Below, in pieces: positions 1 through 10,500 of a stretch of DNA of 59,228 nt. The stretch is taken from assembly GCA_946803715.1 (NCBI GenBank), contig CAMPET010000094.1, forward strand, positions 117,920 through 177,147. Reading direction: 5' to 3'. A program made the translations under genes and the position numbers. The stretch is from Beroe ovata (Eukaryota > Ctenophora > Nuda > Beroida > Beroidae). Positions within the stretch are counted from its first letter, which is position 1; every line of letters begins with the position of its first letter. The notes below the pieces were generated by a model. That model was not told the origin of the DNA, ran no database searches, and saw nothing but the letters and a program-made list of their open reading frames with translations.

Positions 1-118
1 CTTGTGTCTCATTATAGTGTCCATATTGTGTCCTTGTGTCTCATTATAGTGTCCATATTGTGTCCTTGTGTCTCATTATAGTGTCCATATTGTGTCCTTG
101 TGTGTTATAATGTCCTTG
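1..118. repeat. 32-bp tandem repeat, about 3.5 copies
   Basis: A 32-base unit beginning cttgtgtctcattatagtgt is repeated almost perfectly three times and then decays. It lies at the left window edge, probably in an intron or flank of the kinesin gene. No coding signal is visible in it. Confidence 0.9.
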
Positions 119-998
119 TGTCTTTGTGTCTTATAAAACTTGTGTCTACTTGTTTTCTTGTTTTCGTAATTAATCGTGGACCAAGTTCAGGGTTAAGAAC
201 AGAATACTGCACTTCGGAGGGTTTGTTATCATCAAGGATCTTGGTGATAAAACAATTAATTTTCTGTTCTCTCACTATTCAACATACTTGGTAGAAACAT
301 TCCACTGTTTTCTCACCACGCTATTCATCATACGTGATTCATGCAATGTACAAGCACTACATATCATACTATCAACACGAGTTAGTGTAAAACACAGACA
401 ACTAGTCACATGACTTATGACAGTTGTTCTATCTTTTACATGACAAAAATATTTAGAAGAGAGTGTGTAATGAGAAATCTAAGGTTTGCTTCATGATTTC
501 ATTCCGACAAATGGTGCTCAATATTCAACGTTAACTTCATGTCACGTGACAGTTATGTAGCGTGACAGTTATATAGCATGACAGTTTTAGCATGACACTC
601 ACTATGTACTTAGTTAGTACACACACCCTCTCTCACACACAAACAGTTAGCACATACGGACACAATCACACAAACAGCTTATCAGTCTTGTGTAAATTAG
701 CACGCTCTCTACATCAAATCAAGGGTGACTTTACTTGGAGTTCATGTGAATTTCATACCAGCTTTTTAATCACGAAATTGAATTAATCCGATGACCAATA
801 AAATCGAGATGACCCAATGAGGTGTCTAAGTTTGAGCCAGCTTGTGTAATCATTGTCTGCAGAATATGGTAGGAATCTCCCAGACTTCTAAAATGTTTAC
901 AAAACGCGGTAACAGCTCTCTAATTGTTGTTGTCAGGTTCTTGAGAGTCACGACAACGTGTTAACATAACGCGGTAACAGCTATCAAATTGTTGTCAG
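119..998 (+). other. No exon recognised; presumed kinesin intron
   Basis: I find no segment resembling the kinesin-3 tail upstream of the exon that starts at 999. The stretch holds short TG/CA-rich patches around 590-680. At 903-940 and 968-1003 there is a local duplication of the intron end. Earlier kinesin exons, including the motor domain, must lie to the left of the window if the gene is intact. Confidence 0.5.
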
Positions 999-3900
999 GT
1001 TCTGGAGATTAACGATAACGGCATTTATTCTGCTGTGGAGGTGCAGGAAAGAAGTGACATCAAGACAGGGGGAATCTATCAGGTAAATCTGACACCACTT
1101 TACCCTGACTAGAGCTACCGGCTGTGTGGGACACCACTTCAATCTGAGACCACTTCAATCTGACACCACTTTAGCTTGACACCACTTAAGCTTGAAAACA
1201 CTTCAGCTTGACACCACTTCAATCTGACATCACTTATCGAGTTACCCCGGGCTCCTTTCACGCCACTCCATCACACTTATCAGTTATCACCCCACTCCTG
1301 CAGTTGAAGCAGGGTCTATCACGCCGCATCTTGGTACGAGTACTTCCGGTCGGTGCAGGTGGAAACATCGCGTGTAAGAGTATCAACAGTATCAGTATAG
1401 GGAATGTGCACACACAGACCCGACACCAACCTGCCCTGGACAGCTATCAGAATGAGGTAAACAGGAAGCTAACTATCCCATCCCACTTCAGTATCCTCTA
1501 GATCCAGGTGCAGAAACACACGAGACATACAGCAGACACAATCGGGGGAAGATTTTCTTGCGGGGATTCATTCCAGCTTTTCCCGTGTTATTTTGGATGC
1601 TGAATCGATTCCTGATTGAATTTTGGCCCTATATTGCTTCCTGGCTGTGTTGTGACTTCGTACCACGCATTTGAGGAGAAATAAGAGACCCTACTGAATT
1701 TCGGGAGCACTAATTTCCAGGGCGCCTCTTGAGTTTTTTGCCATCATTTGGCATCTGTGTGTCCTATTGAAGCGAGCGGGGAAATGGGGTCTCGGAGGTA
1801 CTTCTAAATTTTTAGGACCTGGGCCCTTAGGCTTAATCGGAAGGCCCAGGACACCAGGGTCTCTAGATCTCTTTTCTATTAAATCAGGTATTTGTAGCTC
1901 TGTAACTCCCCATGTCTCCAGGACCTACTGAAGTTACGATGCGCATGGTCAGAAGCTCTGGAGTCGGTACAGAACCGGATTGGTGACAAGTTACACAGAC
2001 TAACCGAGAAGGAAGTCCTCAGTGATGAGGAGGAGGATGAGAGGGGGAAACTCCTTGAGGAATGGATCAGGTAGTGCGTCACGTGTCACACACGTGTGTA
2101 TTGTGTCGCATACGTTAGTATTGTGTCACACTGTCACACATGTGTATTATGTAACAAATGTGTATTGTGTCACACTGTCACACATGTGTATTATGTAACA
2201 AATGTGTGTCACGTGTGTATAATGTCACGTGTGTATATGTATACTGTATGACATGTGGATTGTATTCTTATTGTTTAGGTGCTCTATGGGTATTGGGTAC
2301 CTATTATACTTGCAGCGAGCTCTATGCAGTACGCATTGCGTAACATGCTTCATCAGAAAGATTCGAGATTCATTAAATCTGAAATTATAGGTTCATCATC
2401 CTGTTACGGTGCCTGAGTTCATTCTCTTCGGCTTCTGAGGAAATAAACTCCTCTACGAATTAATTACGTTCCGTGTGCTCCATTCAGCATCCAGCGAGTT
2501 CACAATTTACTTTGCATATTCCGCCGGCTTTTCACTTGAAGAGAAATAAATGATTTCCAATAGAAATTGTATAGAGCACCGATGAGTGTGAGAGAGTGAG
2601 ATAGCATAATATTCTCTTCAGTATGAATATGCTGAGTACAAGCCACACTCACACACAAACACACACTCACGCACACATACACATACACTCATACACACAT
2701 ATATACATACACACACACACTCAAAGGCACAGCATATTTGCATATAACAATGACCGTTAAACTTAGAGAGAGAGAGAGGATGTTTAAACTGGTGCTGATC
2801 CTATGAAAACTGAACAGTCGATAATCAACTCTAAACAGTAAACAGCTATTGATTGGTCACGGTGTCTGAACATCAAGTATCGATCTGAACAAACTGAATA
2901 TAGGAAAAGATGAAACAGTCCTTTCCCCTTCCATCTCCCCACTCCACCCTATTACCCATCTCCCTCCCATATCTCCCGATCGCAGATATAACCCCCTTCT
3001 CTCCCTCCCAGACTGCTCCGTGAACGGGACGCCGTGCTCCTGCCAAAAGAGAACTCTGGGGTCCCGGGTGCGAGGGACACGAGACCCGTGCCGCAGGGCA
3101 TGGAATCCCGGATCCCGACCCTCTTCTCGGATGTTGGCGAGCAGCTGCAGAACAATCCCAAACAGCGGATAGTGATCGGGGATCGGAGTGATATCAGCGG
3201 TCAGGACCAGACCCAGATGATCCGACTTAACACAGTGAGTGGTATTATTATAGTTGGGACTGTGTATGGGGGATTAACATTTTCATGTGGTTCGTGATCA
3301 CTGTATCTTCCTCAACTATGATGTTGTGTCCATTGTTTACTATAGTAGCAAGTACCATGTGACTTCATGTCAATTCTATAATGTGTGATAGTGGCTTAGA
3401 TAGTCGACATTTGATTCAATTGTGGGTGTGTGTGTGACATTAATCTTGTAGTGAAGGTTATGAATAGAATTACTTCGAATCGGCATTCAGCATTTGCATA
3501 ACCGTTTTCTTTACGATGGCAGGGTGATAGTTACAGCTTTGGACAGATAGCGTGTCACAAGTGACAGTGGCCATAGACCATGGCAGTCACTGCTCTCATC
3601 TTGACAGCGAATCTAAGCTATTCGATCTCTGTTTTTTGTCCGTTATCCACTTTTTCGTTGATATTGTGTTTCTGACAGTTTAGGAAGCAAGCTTGAACTC
3701 TATAATAGTTTCATCCTGCATTGGTGTATCAAGGTGATAAGAATTATCTGGCACTTGTCAATTTGCCGAATCAAGTGTTTGGAACTTTGACACGTGCATC
3801 ATGCCACGTGTGTCTCAAAGTGACATGCACCGTTATATTCTATAGTCTGTGTCAGTGTTTAATAAGAAACAACGAACATAACATTTTGTTGTGTTGCGCA

Positions 3901-5640
3901 ACTCCAAAAAAAATAAAACGTTTTTGAAGCCATCAGTCTCTTTGTGTTTTACTCACGTACCTAATGACAAGTCTGTGACTCAGTGGGCATCTTTAGTTTA
4001 GAGTACATTTTAAACTTTGGAGTCCGGTACGTTAATAACAAGTATCGCTCTGTAGCATGTATCAAGGGGAATTTTTGCTGTTGAGAGTTGAAATTTGGAA
4101 GTAGGAACAACATTCCATACAGTAACAAGTGTCAAGTTTCTGGGTGTTGGTGACTTGTGATACTGTAACATGATACCATGTAATCTTGGTAATTTTGTTG
4201 GTGCTATCGGCTAGAGTACTTGGAGTTTTTACAAGATTGGTGATCAGATGATGGATCTTTTTTAATGCCAGTAGTTTCAAGATACACACCAATGTCTTCA
4301 CGACTCACGTATTTCACGCCTCGTGTTTTACTCAGCGTGTGTCGTTCGTGTTGCTATAACAACACACATCTGTTGCTATAACAACACACATCTGTTGCTA
4401 TAACAACGCACCTGTCCTGCTATAACAACGCACCAATGTTGCTCAAGCAACGCACATGTATGGTTATTAGCACCACGAACCTATTTGTGTGTTGCTTCCT
4501 CGCGTGTCTCAACTTCTTACTTTTTAAAGACGTGTTGAGTCTTAACACGTGTTCAGTTCTACGACCCTCAGGTAAAGCACGATCAACACCGTGTGTGTGC
4601 TATCGCAGCTTGGGATAGTTCCTCTCACGAAACTCAGAGTTTGAACTGCGTAACTGAGCCTGAACAGAGGGTCTATCTTACTCTTCAGGTGAGACTATGA
4701 GCAGAATAATATAGAAAACAGTTTGTTACAACCGGTTATTATTTCTTTTGGATCTCGTTCCTTTCTATTGAGTATTCTTTATTTACTTTAATTTTCTTCA
4801 TTCTACCTTTCTATTGAGTATCTCCCCCAATGACCTCTAATAGCTCACAATATATTATGCTTAGTAGTCATGCCGTAGAGTGTTTATCCATTTAGTAGAA
4901 CACCATGACAGAACCACACATTTAACAACGCAACTAATTATATGTTACCATGGTAACCATAATATGGCAGGTTGGTGTCGATGTATCGCTACCCTATGGT
5001 ATGGAGTTAGAGTTGGTGTTGAGGAAACGGATTTGTGTACGGATATACAAGAAGAAAAGTCTCAGAGATAGTGTGAGAGGATTCATGCAGGATATTCCTA
5101 AACGGTTTGTTCATTTCCACACTATTCATTTCCTATACAATAACAAATATTGGATCCTCTTTTGTTGCGACAACCCTCCCAAATATTAATTCAATATATT
5201 ATATCGGTTGAGTTTATCACTATCACTAGGTGTGGGGTGATGTATGAAGTTGTAACGGGGATTCCAGCTTTCTCTGTCTACCATAGCGACAATGTGAACA
5301 GTGTCAGGTAACTAAGGAGAAAAACTTTGTTCCCCTTGCTTTTCTCTTGCCGAACTTTTTTTGAAACTTTGTTCTTTGCCATCTACAGTATTAGGTCTTC
5401 GCTTATCATCAAGTAGTATCAAGGTAATTCGTATATTATAGACACTAGACAGAGTGTCTAACTCCTTACTTCTTCAGGACATCGACACCGATAAAAGATG
5501 ACGATATCGTGACAGAGGAGGATGAGAGAACGGCGAGTTCGTCATACTCGGCTGAGAATACCGTCAGCGAATATCGGAAACAATCGAACGGGTTATCGGA
5601 CAATGACGACTCAATTGAACCAGCGCCACACCCGTTATAG
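999..5640 (+). CDS. Kinesin-3 family protein (KIF13-like), C-terminal exons; 5' part outside window
   Basis: Kinesin-3 motors carry vesicles along microtubules; this is only the cargo-side tail. Nine exons close in phase: 999-1082, 1304-1456, 1922-2070, 3012-3234, 3684-3723, 4609-4688, 4971-5104, 5230-5307 and 5478-5640. They encode about 367 residues ending in TAG at 5638-5640. Family landmarks in order are a GIYSAVEVQ segment, LKQGLSRRILVRVLPV, LLRERDAVLLP followed by NSGVPGA and PQGMESRIP, VSSCIAWDSS, MELELVLRKRICV and CGVMYEVV. The 40-base exon 3684-3723 is the least certain. It was accepted because it has a strong polypyrimidine acceptor, fits both phases and supplies the residues expected before AWDSS. 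After CGVMYEVV the protein runs only about 80 residues of acidic, serine-rich sequence. I see no CAP-Gly (KIF13B) or PH domain (KIF1), so KIF13A-like is the nearest fit. The gene converges on the minus-strand ABCG5 gene. Confidence 0.88.
1088..1240. repeat. Degenerate tandem repeat (about 16-18 bp) in a kinesin intron
   Basis: Repeats of the pattern gacaccacttcaatct / gacaccactttagctt fill most of the intron between exons 999-1082 and 1304-1456. No coding role is seen. Confidence 0.75.
1570..1780 (+). repeat. Diverged copy of the 543-bp repeat family, in a kinesin intron
   Basis: The stretch with gctgaatcgatt, then ttggccctatattgcttcc and, further on, a gtgtgtcctattgaa-like end resembles the unit tandemly arrayed at 57634-59228. 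There the matching landmarks are gctgaatcgattgccgatcg, ggccctatcttgcttccctg and gtgtgtcccattg. Spacing and order are the same. The copy is older, with many substitutions and indels, and lies between exons 1304-1456 and 1922-2070. Confidence 0.7.
2085..2250. repeat. TG-rich tandem repeat in a kinesin intron
   Basis: A unit of roughly 50 bases containing gtcacactgtcacacatgtg is repeated twice, flanked by degenerate copies. It begins just after the donor of exon 1922-2070. Confidence 0.75.
4343..4450. repeat. Tandem repeat of about 23 bp (gttgctataacaacacacat)
   Basis: Four to five copies, degenerating rightwards, lie upstream of kinesin exon 4609-4688. Each unit is partly self-complementary (gttgctataacaac), so it can form small hairpins. 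Confidence 0.8.
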
Positions 5641-5970
5641 TAATTGGGAATCGCTCGTGCAACCACACCATGTGGGTTGATGATAGTTGTTGTCATGGTA
5701 ACCGAGAGTCTTGGTAAATCTGGTCAACGGAGATAGCTATCGAAATTTGGTCCTAATTTCTAGAATTAATTGCAGAATTATCAGTTTATCCGTCTTTCTT
5801 TTCATTTCGCGTGCTAAACTTTTACCACCAATAGATTGTATTACTTTCCAAAAATAGAGGTACAAAGAGAGCTGTGTTGATTTACTTTCGATTGGGCTAC
5901 AGAATTTGTTGTTTTGATTTCATCTATTAGTTCTGCCTTGAAGGAGCGTGGTTATCGAAGTATGTACGGG

Positions 5971-6085
5971 ACTATAAAAGGCGTGTGCATCACATAACCC
6001 CGCCTAACACATGCGGGATTTGGCTGCATTTCGCGGCATTAGGCGGGATTGGCGGGGTTAGGTGCTGCACGCCGCCTTATTATAA
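5971..6085. repeat. Imperfect inverted repeat (foldback)
   Basis: The left arm near 5971-6005 (ataaaaggcgtgtgcat, then taaccccgcc) pairs with the right arm near 6050-6085 (ggcggggtta, then tgcacgccgcctta). The arms share an AT-rich outer end. It may be a small mobile foldback element or a strong RNA hairpin. Confidence 0.65.
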
Positions 6086-6771
6086 CATGATTCTATTTAT
6101 TCTACCAGCATCAAAATGACATAAATTCAAAACAAGATTTGACTGAGCGTATGATAAAATGAGTTTCAGGATATTTTCAAAGTCTATATGTTCGTATGGA
6201 ATATGATTTAAGTGTAAACAGTAAACATAATATGAATTTGATGATTCAGCAAATGCTGAGAGTTTTGGGTGTTACGAATGATTTCTAAATTTGTTAATGA
6301 ACTTAAGCAAAGATTTTCATTTGTACTGCCTTCATATTAGGATTCGGGAAGGCTTGTCGTATTGTATGAAGATTGGGGATATTTGTCAAAAAATTTGACA
6401 TAAGTCGTCGTCAGCAAGAGTGTGACAAATACTTGGGACACTTTTTGTAACGCGCGATCAAATCATTCCGGACTTCTTCGCGTCACATGCACGATAAGTC
6501 AGCGCGCGCGCGCGTCACTGCGCGTGTTGGATCGGAATTTCTATCTACAGACGCCCCCAAAGTGCCACTTTTTCCCCCTCAAAATGCCCCGTTTGTGCAC
6601 TTTTTTCAGCCGTCACCTACAAACATGCTTCCGAATTGGCCCCATTGTGCACCCTGCGCAAAGGGGGCAATTTGGGATCAACGCTTTCCGCAAACGGGCA
6701 ATTTGGGAGAGCTGGTTTTTGGGATACTGCTGGAAAAGGGAGCGTCGGCGGAGTATTCATTGAATTCTCCG

Positions 6772-6832
6772 CCGGCCCATAAAGATTCCGGCTATTGAAT
6801 AGTAGTTTATAGCCGGAATTTCTATGGGCCGG
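6772..6832. repeat. 23-bp hairpin in a GC-rich stretch
   Basis: The arm 6772-6794 (starts ccggcccataaagattcc) is complementary to 6810-6832 with about two mismatches and a 15-base loop. It sits at the right part of a roughly 450-bp GC-rich block (about 6420-6860) that differs in composition from its AT-rich surroundings. The block may be an inserted element. Confidence 0.8.
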
Positions 6833-7525
6833 ACCTGCTTGCGCGTTTCACAAAAGTGACGACGAGAGTCGTGAATTGGGTTGTCTTCCGCATCAAAATG
6901 AAAAGCAAATGTTGTGCTGAAATGTGAAACAAGCATGAAATCTACACATCCATTCTCATATCATTTCAACTAAACAAGTAATTTCAAAATGAGAGTAAAA
7001 TAAAATCATTTCGTCAACTTCTTTTTGGAAACAAATTGCTCAGACTCAAAACGCCAACAATATTTACACAAACTTGCATATACATTCATGAAGAGAGTTC
7101 CAATTTGAATGAAATTGAAATAATGAAATATAGTGTGAATTTTTGAAAAGCAACGAAAGTTAAAACATTGTATACATAACGAGCTGTCCTGTGTCAATAA
7201 TATTTTCATTGAAAAATGATAAAATCAAATTGAAAATGAAATTGCAAACGACAACTATTTCAAATTCTCTTTGTAGTTTGGGTTCCATGCGATAGTAACG
7301 ACCTCTCCAAAGAACAACGTTATGCCTGAATGCTGGAATTTCTGGATTGAACTTTATGCCAGATTCCAGCAATCTAACACAGTACAGATAACAACAGATA
7401 ATAACACAGTACAGATGATAACACAAGTTCATCAACTATAGACACACATAGATTTGCGACAGGTTTCTATGCCGATGAGTTGTCCCGGGACACGTTTCCA
7501 TGACGACACGTGATATCACGTGTTA

Positions 7526-10500
7526 TCAGTGAAGTGTCTTTGTCCGGAATTGGAATATCCCTATCACCAGAAGGAAGAGACCAGCTGTGTAGAACCACAT
7601 AACCGCACAATTCCTGATGGTTGGGGGATGGAGCTAGGAACAACATGGAAAACAACATGGGAAATGATAGTGATAACCAGATAGTGATAACCAGATAATG
7701 ATAGTGGAGATAACGCAAGTTTCAGATAGTGACCGTTCACTCGTAGAGATTCGTGGGCATTCACCCGTAGAGTACTGATCATGGTTGTACAAATGTACAA
7801 TGCACATGTAAAATATGAACTAAATTCAGTTTATAGTGACTGGACTATAGACTGGACTATAGTTTGTATAGTTGTATACAATGTATACTAGATGTATAGT
7901 TGTACAAGTTGTACATTCCAACCTGTCAAAGTTGTCGATAGCATTCGGGTAGTACTGTTGCAGATACACATCGCCTTTTGGGAAGATGCACATTTCACCT
8001 GCAGAAAGGTTTCAAATCACTCAACTATAGGTTTTGCAAGGGAATGAGAATCACGGGAAAAGTTCAGCAAAAATTATTGACAAATAATTGACAAATCAGC
8101 AGCGAATCAGCCAGAAAAATATCACAAATCGGAATTGATTTCAATGATCGTCATGGTAACAGTTATTGGCAGCAAGCACGGTATGGAATTGTTTAGCATA
8201 CCCATGGGTTTGTTACCGTCCTCTACTTCATCTACATGATAGCAGTGATATCAGTGTTAGGTAATTGTGCTTTTTGTGGGAGAGATCAAGATATCATAGC
8301 TGAGATGCGGTAAGCGTGCTGCTTGGGACCAAATTTAGCGCTCAACCTCACACACACTCACAGACACATACACACACACATACACACACATACACACACA
8401 CACACACACAAACACACACAAACACACTCACTCACCCACACACACAGACACTCACATACACAGAGCATGACACTGCTGATTTGTCATACCTCTCTCCGAA
8501 CCTTGCTCAGGGCAGTCCAGCTCCAGTCCGTTGTACTCGTTTACCACGAACAGTTCACTTGCGTACTTGTGTATCATGAGGTATGATAGCCCGTGTAGGA
8601 TAGTGGGCAGAGACTCCACACTTCTGAGGGAATCAATCTGGTAGTTGATCAATATCGGCATTTACTATGATGTAATTTACTATGATGTGATAGTGTGACC
8701 TGACTTTTCTCAGTGAACTCTCTGTTCTGCCCATATCCATTGCCAAATCTGCCCATGTTTTTAAAGAGTGCCAATGAAACCAACTACAAGAGAATAACCT
8801 AGAGGTGGTTCCTCACCCAACAGCATTACCTCACAAGTCCGGATGAGAGTAGACAGCTGATAGAAAGAGTCAGAGCACAGACGCTGTTAGCTAGAGTGGG
8901 ATCCCCGATAAGACCCAGCATCCCGATACCGATCAACTCCCCCGCCACGTGTAGGAGAAATGAGTTGAAGTAGAAGAAAACGAAGCGTACCACTTGGGGG
9001 TTGAGACCAATTGCCCTGAGGGGGAACTTGTGTCTACAATAATTCTCCATCACATTCTATTCACAGTTCGGAAAGATAGTCGTTTCCAAGGAAATAAGAC
9101 TCCAGAAATTCCCCCATTCCTGCCCACTGCTCACCAGTAAGTGAAAGACGCGAATATCATGCTGGCTAGCATAGCGAATGGAACAACATGTGCGATGTAG
9201 GTACACAGAAACATCCAGCTGTTGTAGAAACCGTCCCTCGTTTCCCGGTAATGCATGTCCCGGAGAGAGGGAAAGAGAGCGATTGCGTTGAACATCCCTG
9301 GGAGGGAGAGGGAGTCAGGATTAGAGAGAGGAGAGGGAGACGGGAAGGGGGGAGGTGAGGGGGAGACGGGGGGAGGGAGGAGGTGAGGGGGAGACGGGGG
9401 TTAGAGAGGGAGACGAGAAGAGGGGATACGGGGGTTAGAGAGGGGTTTTACCGTTTATTCAAGCATCAGGCAGCGATATTCACAGATCAATGTACACGGG
9501 TTCGACCCAAGCTGCACAGTTCCTCGCGAATACATACCGATAAAGATGGGTCCGCAGCTGATCTCATAGAGAAAGCCAACCCTATCCTGCATTGAGTTCT
9601 GATTGGATCCAATTCGGAAAAAGAAGGCAAACATGAAGAATCCAAAGAGGAATAGCTGGCTGAGTCGCATGGTAAGAGCAGAGCTGTCACGACTCAGATT
9701 CAGCTGGAGTCTCCTGAGTGAGACATGAATAGTGAGACATAAAGTGAGACATAAAGTAAGACTATTAGCTATAATCTCAATATGTGCAGACTATAGATCA
9801 CCAACCCTTAGGTTGCCAGCATTATTGAAGTTGAAATTTCAACGACCGGATCCTAGACTTATTGAAGGAGATATTCTAGAATTATCGCACTCACTGTATC
9901 ATTCGCCTCATGATGGCATTCTTGCTCGCTTTCTTTCGATAGAAAACCACCCTCTCCCTGGGGCCGCTTTTCCAGTATTGTATCTGTTGCAGAGTTTCAG
10001 AGTGCACTGCGCTCTCCATGAAGCTCTTCTTCAGAGACTCCACAGAATCGGTAGTCTGGAGTTGGCTTGTCTCACTCCTGCCGACGCAATAGTTTGTAGT
10101 TAACGACCAGTACCATGATTAGTTGCCATGGTAACAATCCTACCATGGATGATGGATGGTTACCCTGGTAACAATGGATAACTATCTGCAACATGGACAA
10201 TGTCAGATCTCAGAAACAGAAAACAATCTCGCGACCTGTAATCCACAGTACCAAGATCAACAAAATGGTCGAGTGGGTTGACATATCGAGGGCAGGGGTA
10301 ACCCAGACTCTCAAAATGGTGGACCATGCTCCGCGCCGGACCACTGTATACTGTCTCGCCGGATGACAGGATGGTTATCCCGTCAAACAGTCGGAACATG
10401 TCGGACCGCGGCTGCAGGAAGTGACGTCAAGCACTATTTCAGAAAAAGGGGTGTCAATATGGTACTGGTGTCAACAACTGTTCCTTACCTGGTGAATGGT

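Larger units (their letters stand above)
5641..7525. other. Convergent intergenic region, no gene seen
   Basis: This lies between the stops of the kinesin gene (+) and the ABCG5 gene (-). It is AT-rich except for a GC-rich stretch around 6450-6860, and carries two foldback sequences listed separately. Open frames at 6422-6798 and 7006-7435 show no recognisable motif, and the first pair overlap in different frames. Confidence 0.6.

Noticed and set aside
1-118. Possible CRISPR-like array at the left end
   Set aside because: Units are contiguous with no unique spacers, and the DNA is eukaryotic. It is a plain tandem repeat.
8316-8586. Two overlapping Thr-His-rich plus-strand frames
   Set aside because: They are translations of a CA microsatellite running into ABCG5 exon 8460-8623 in antisense.
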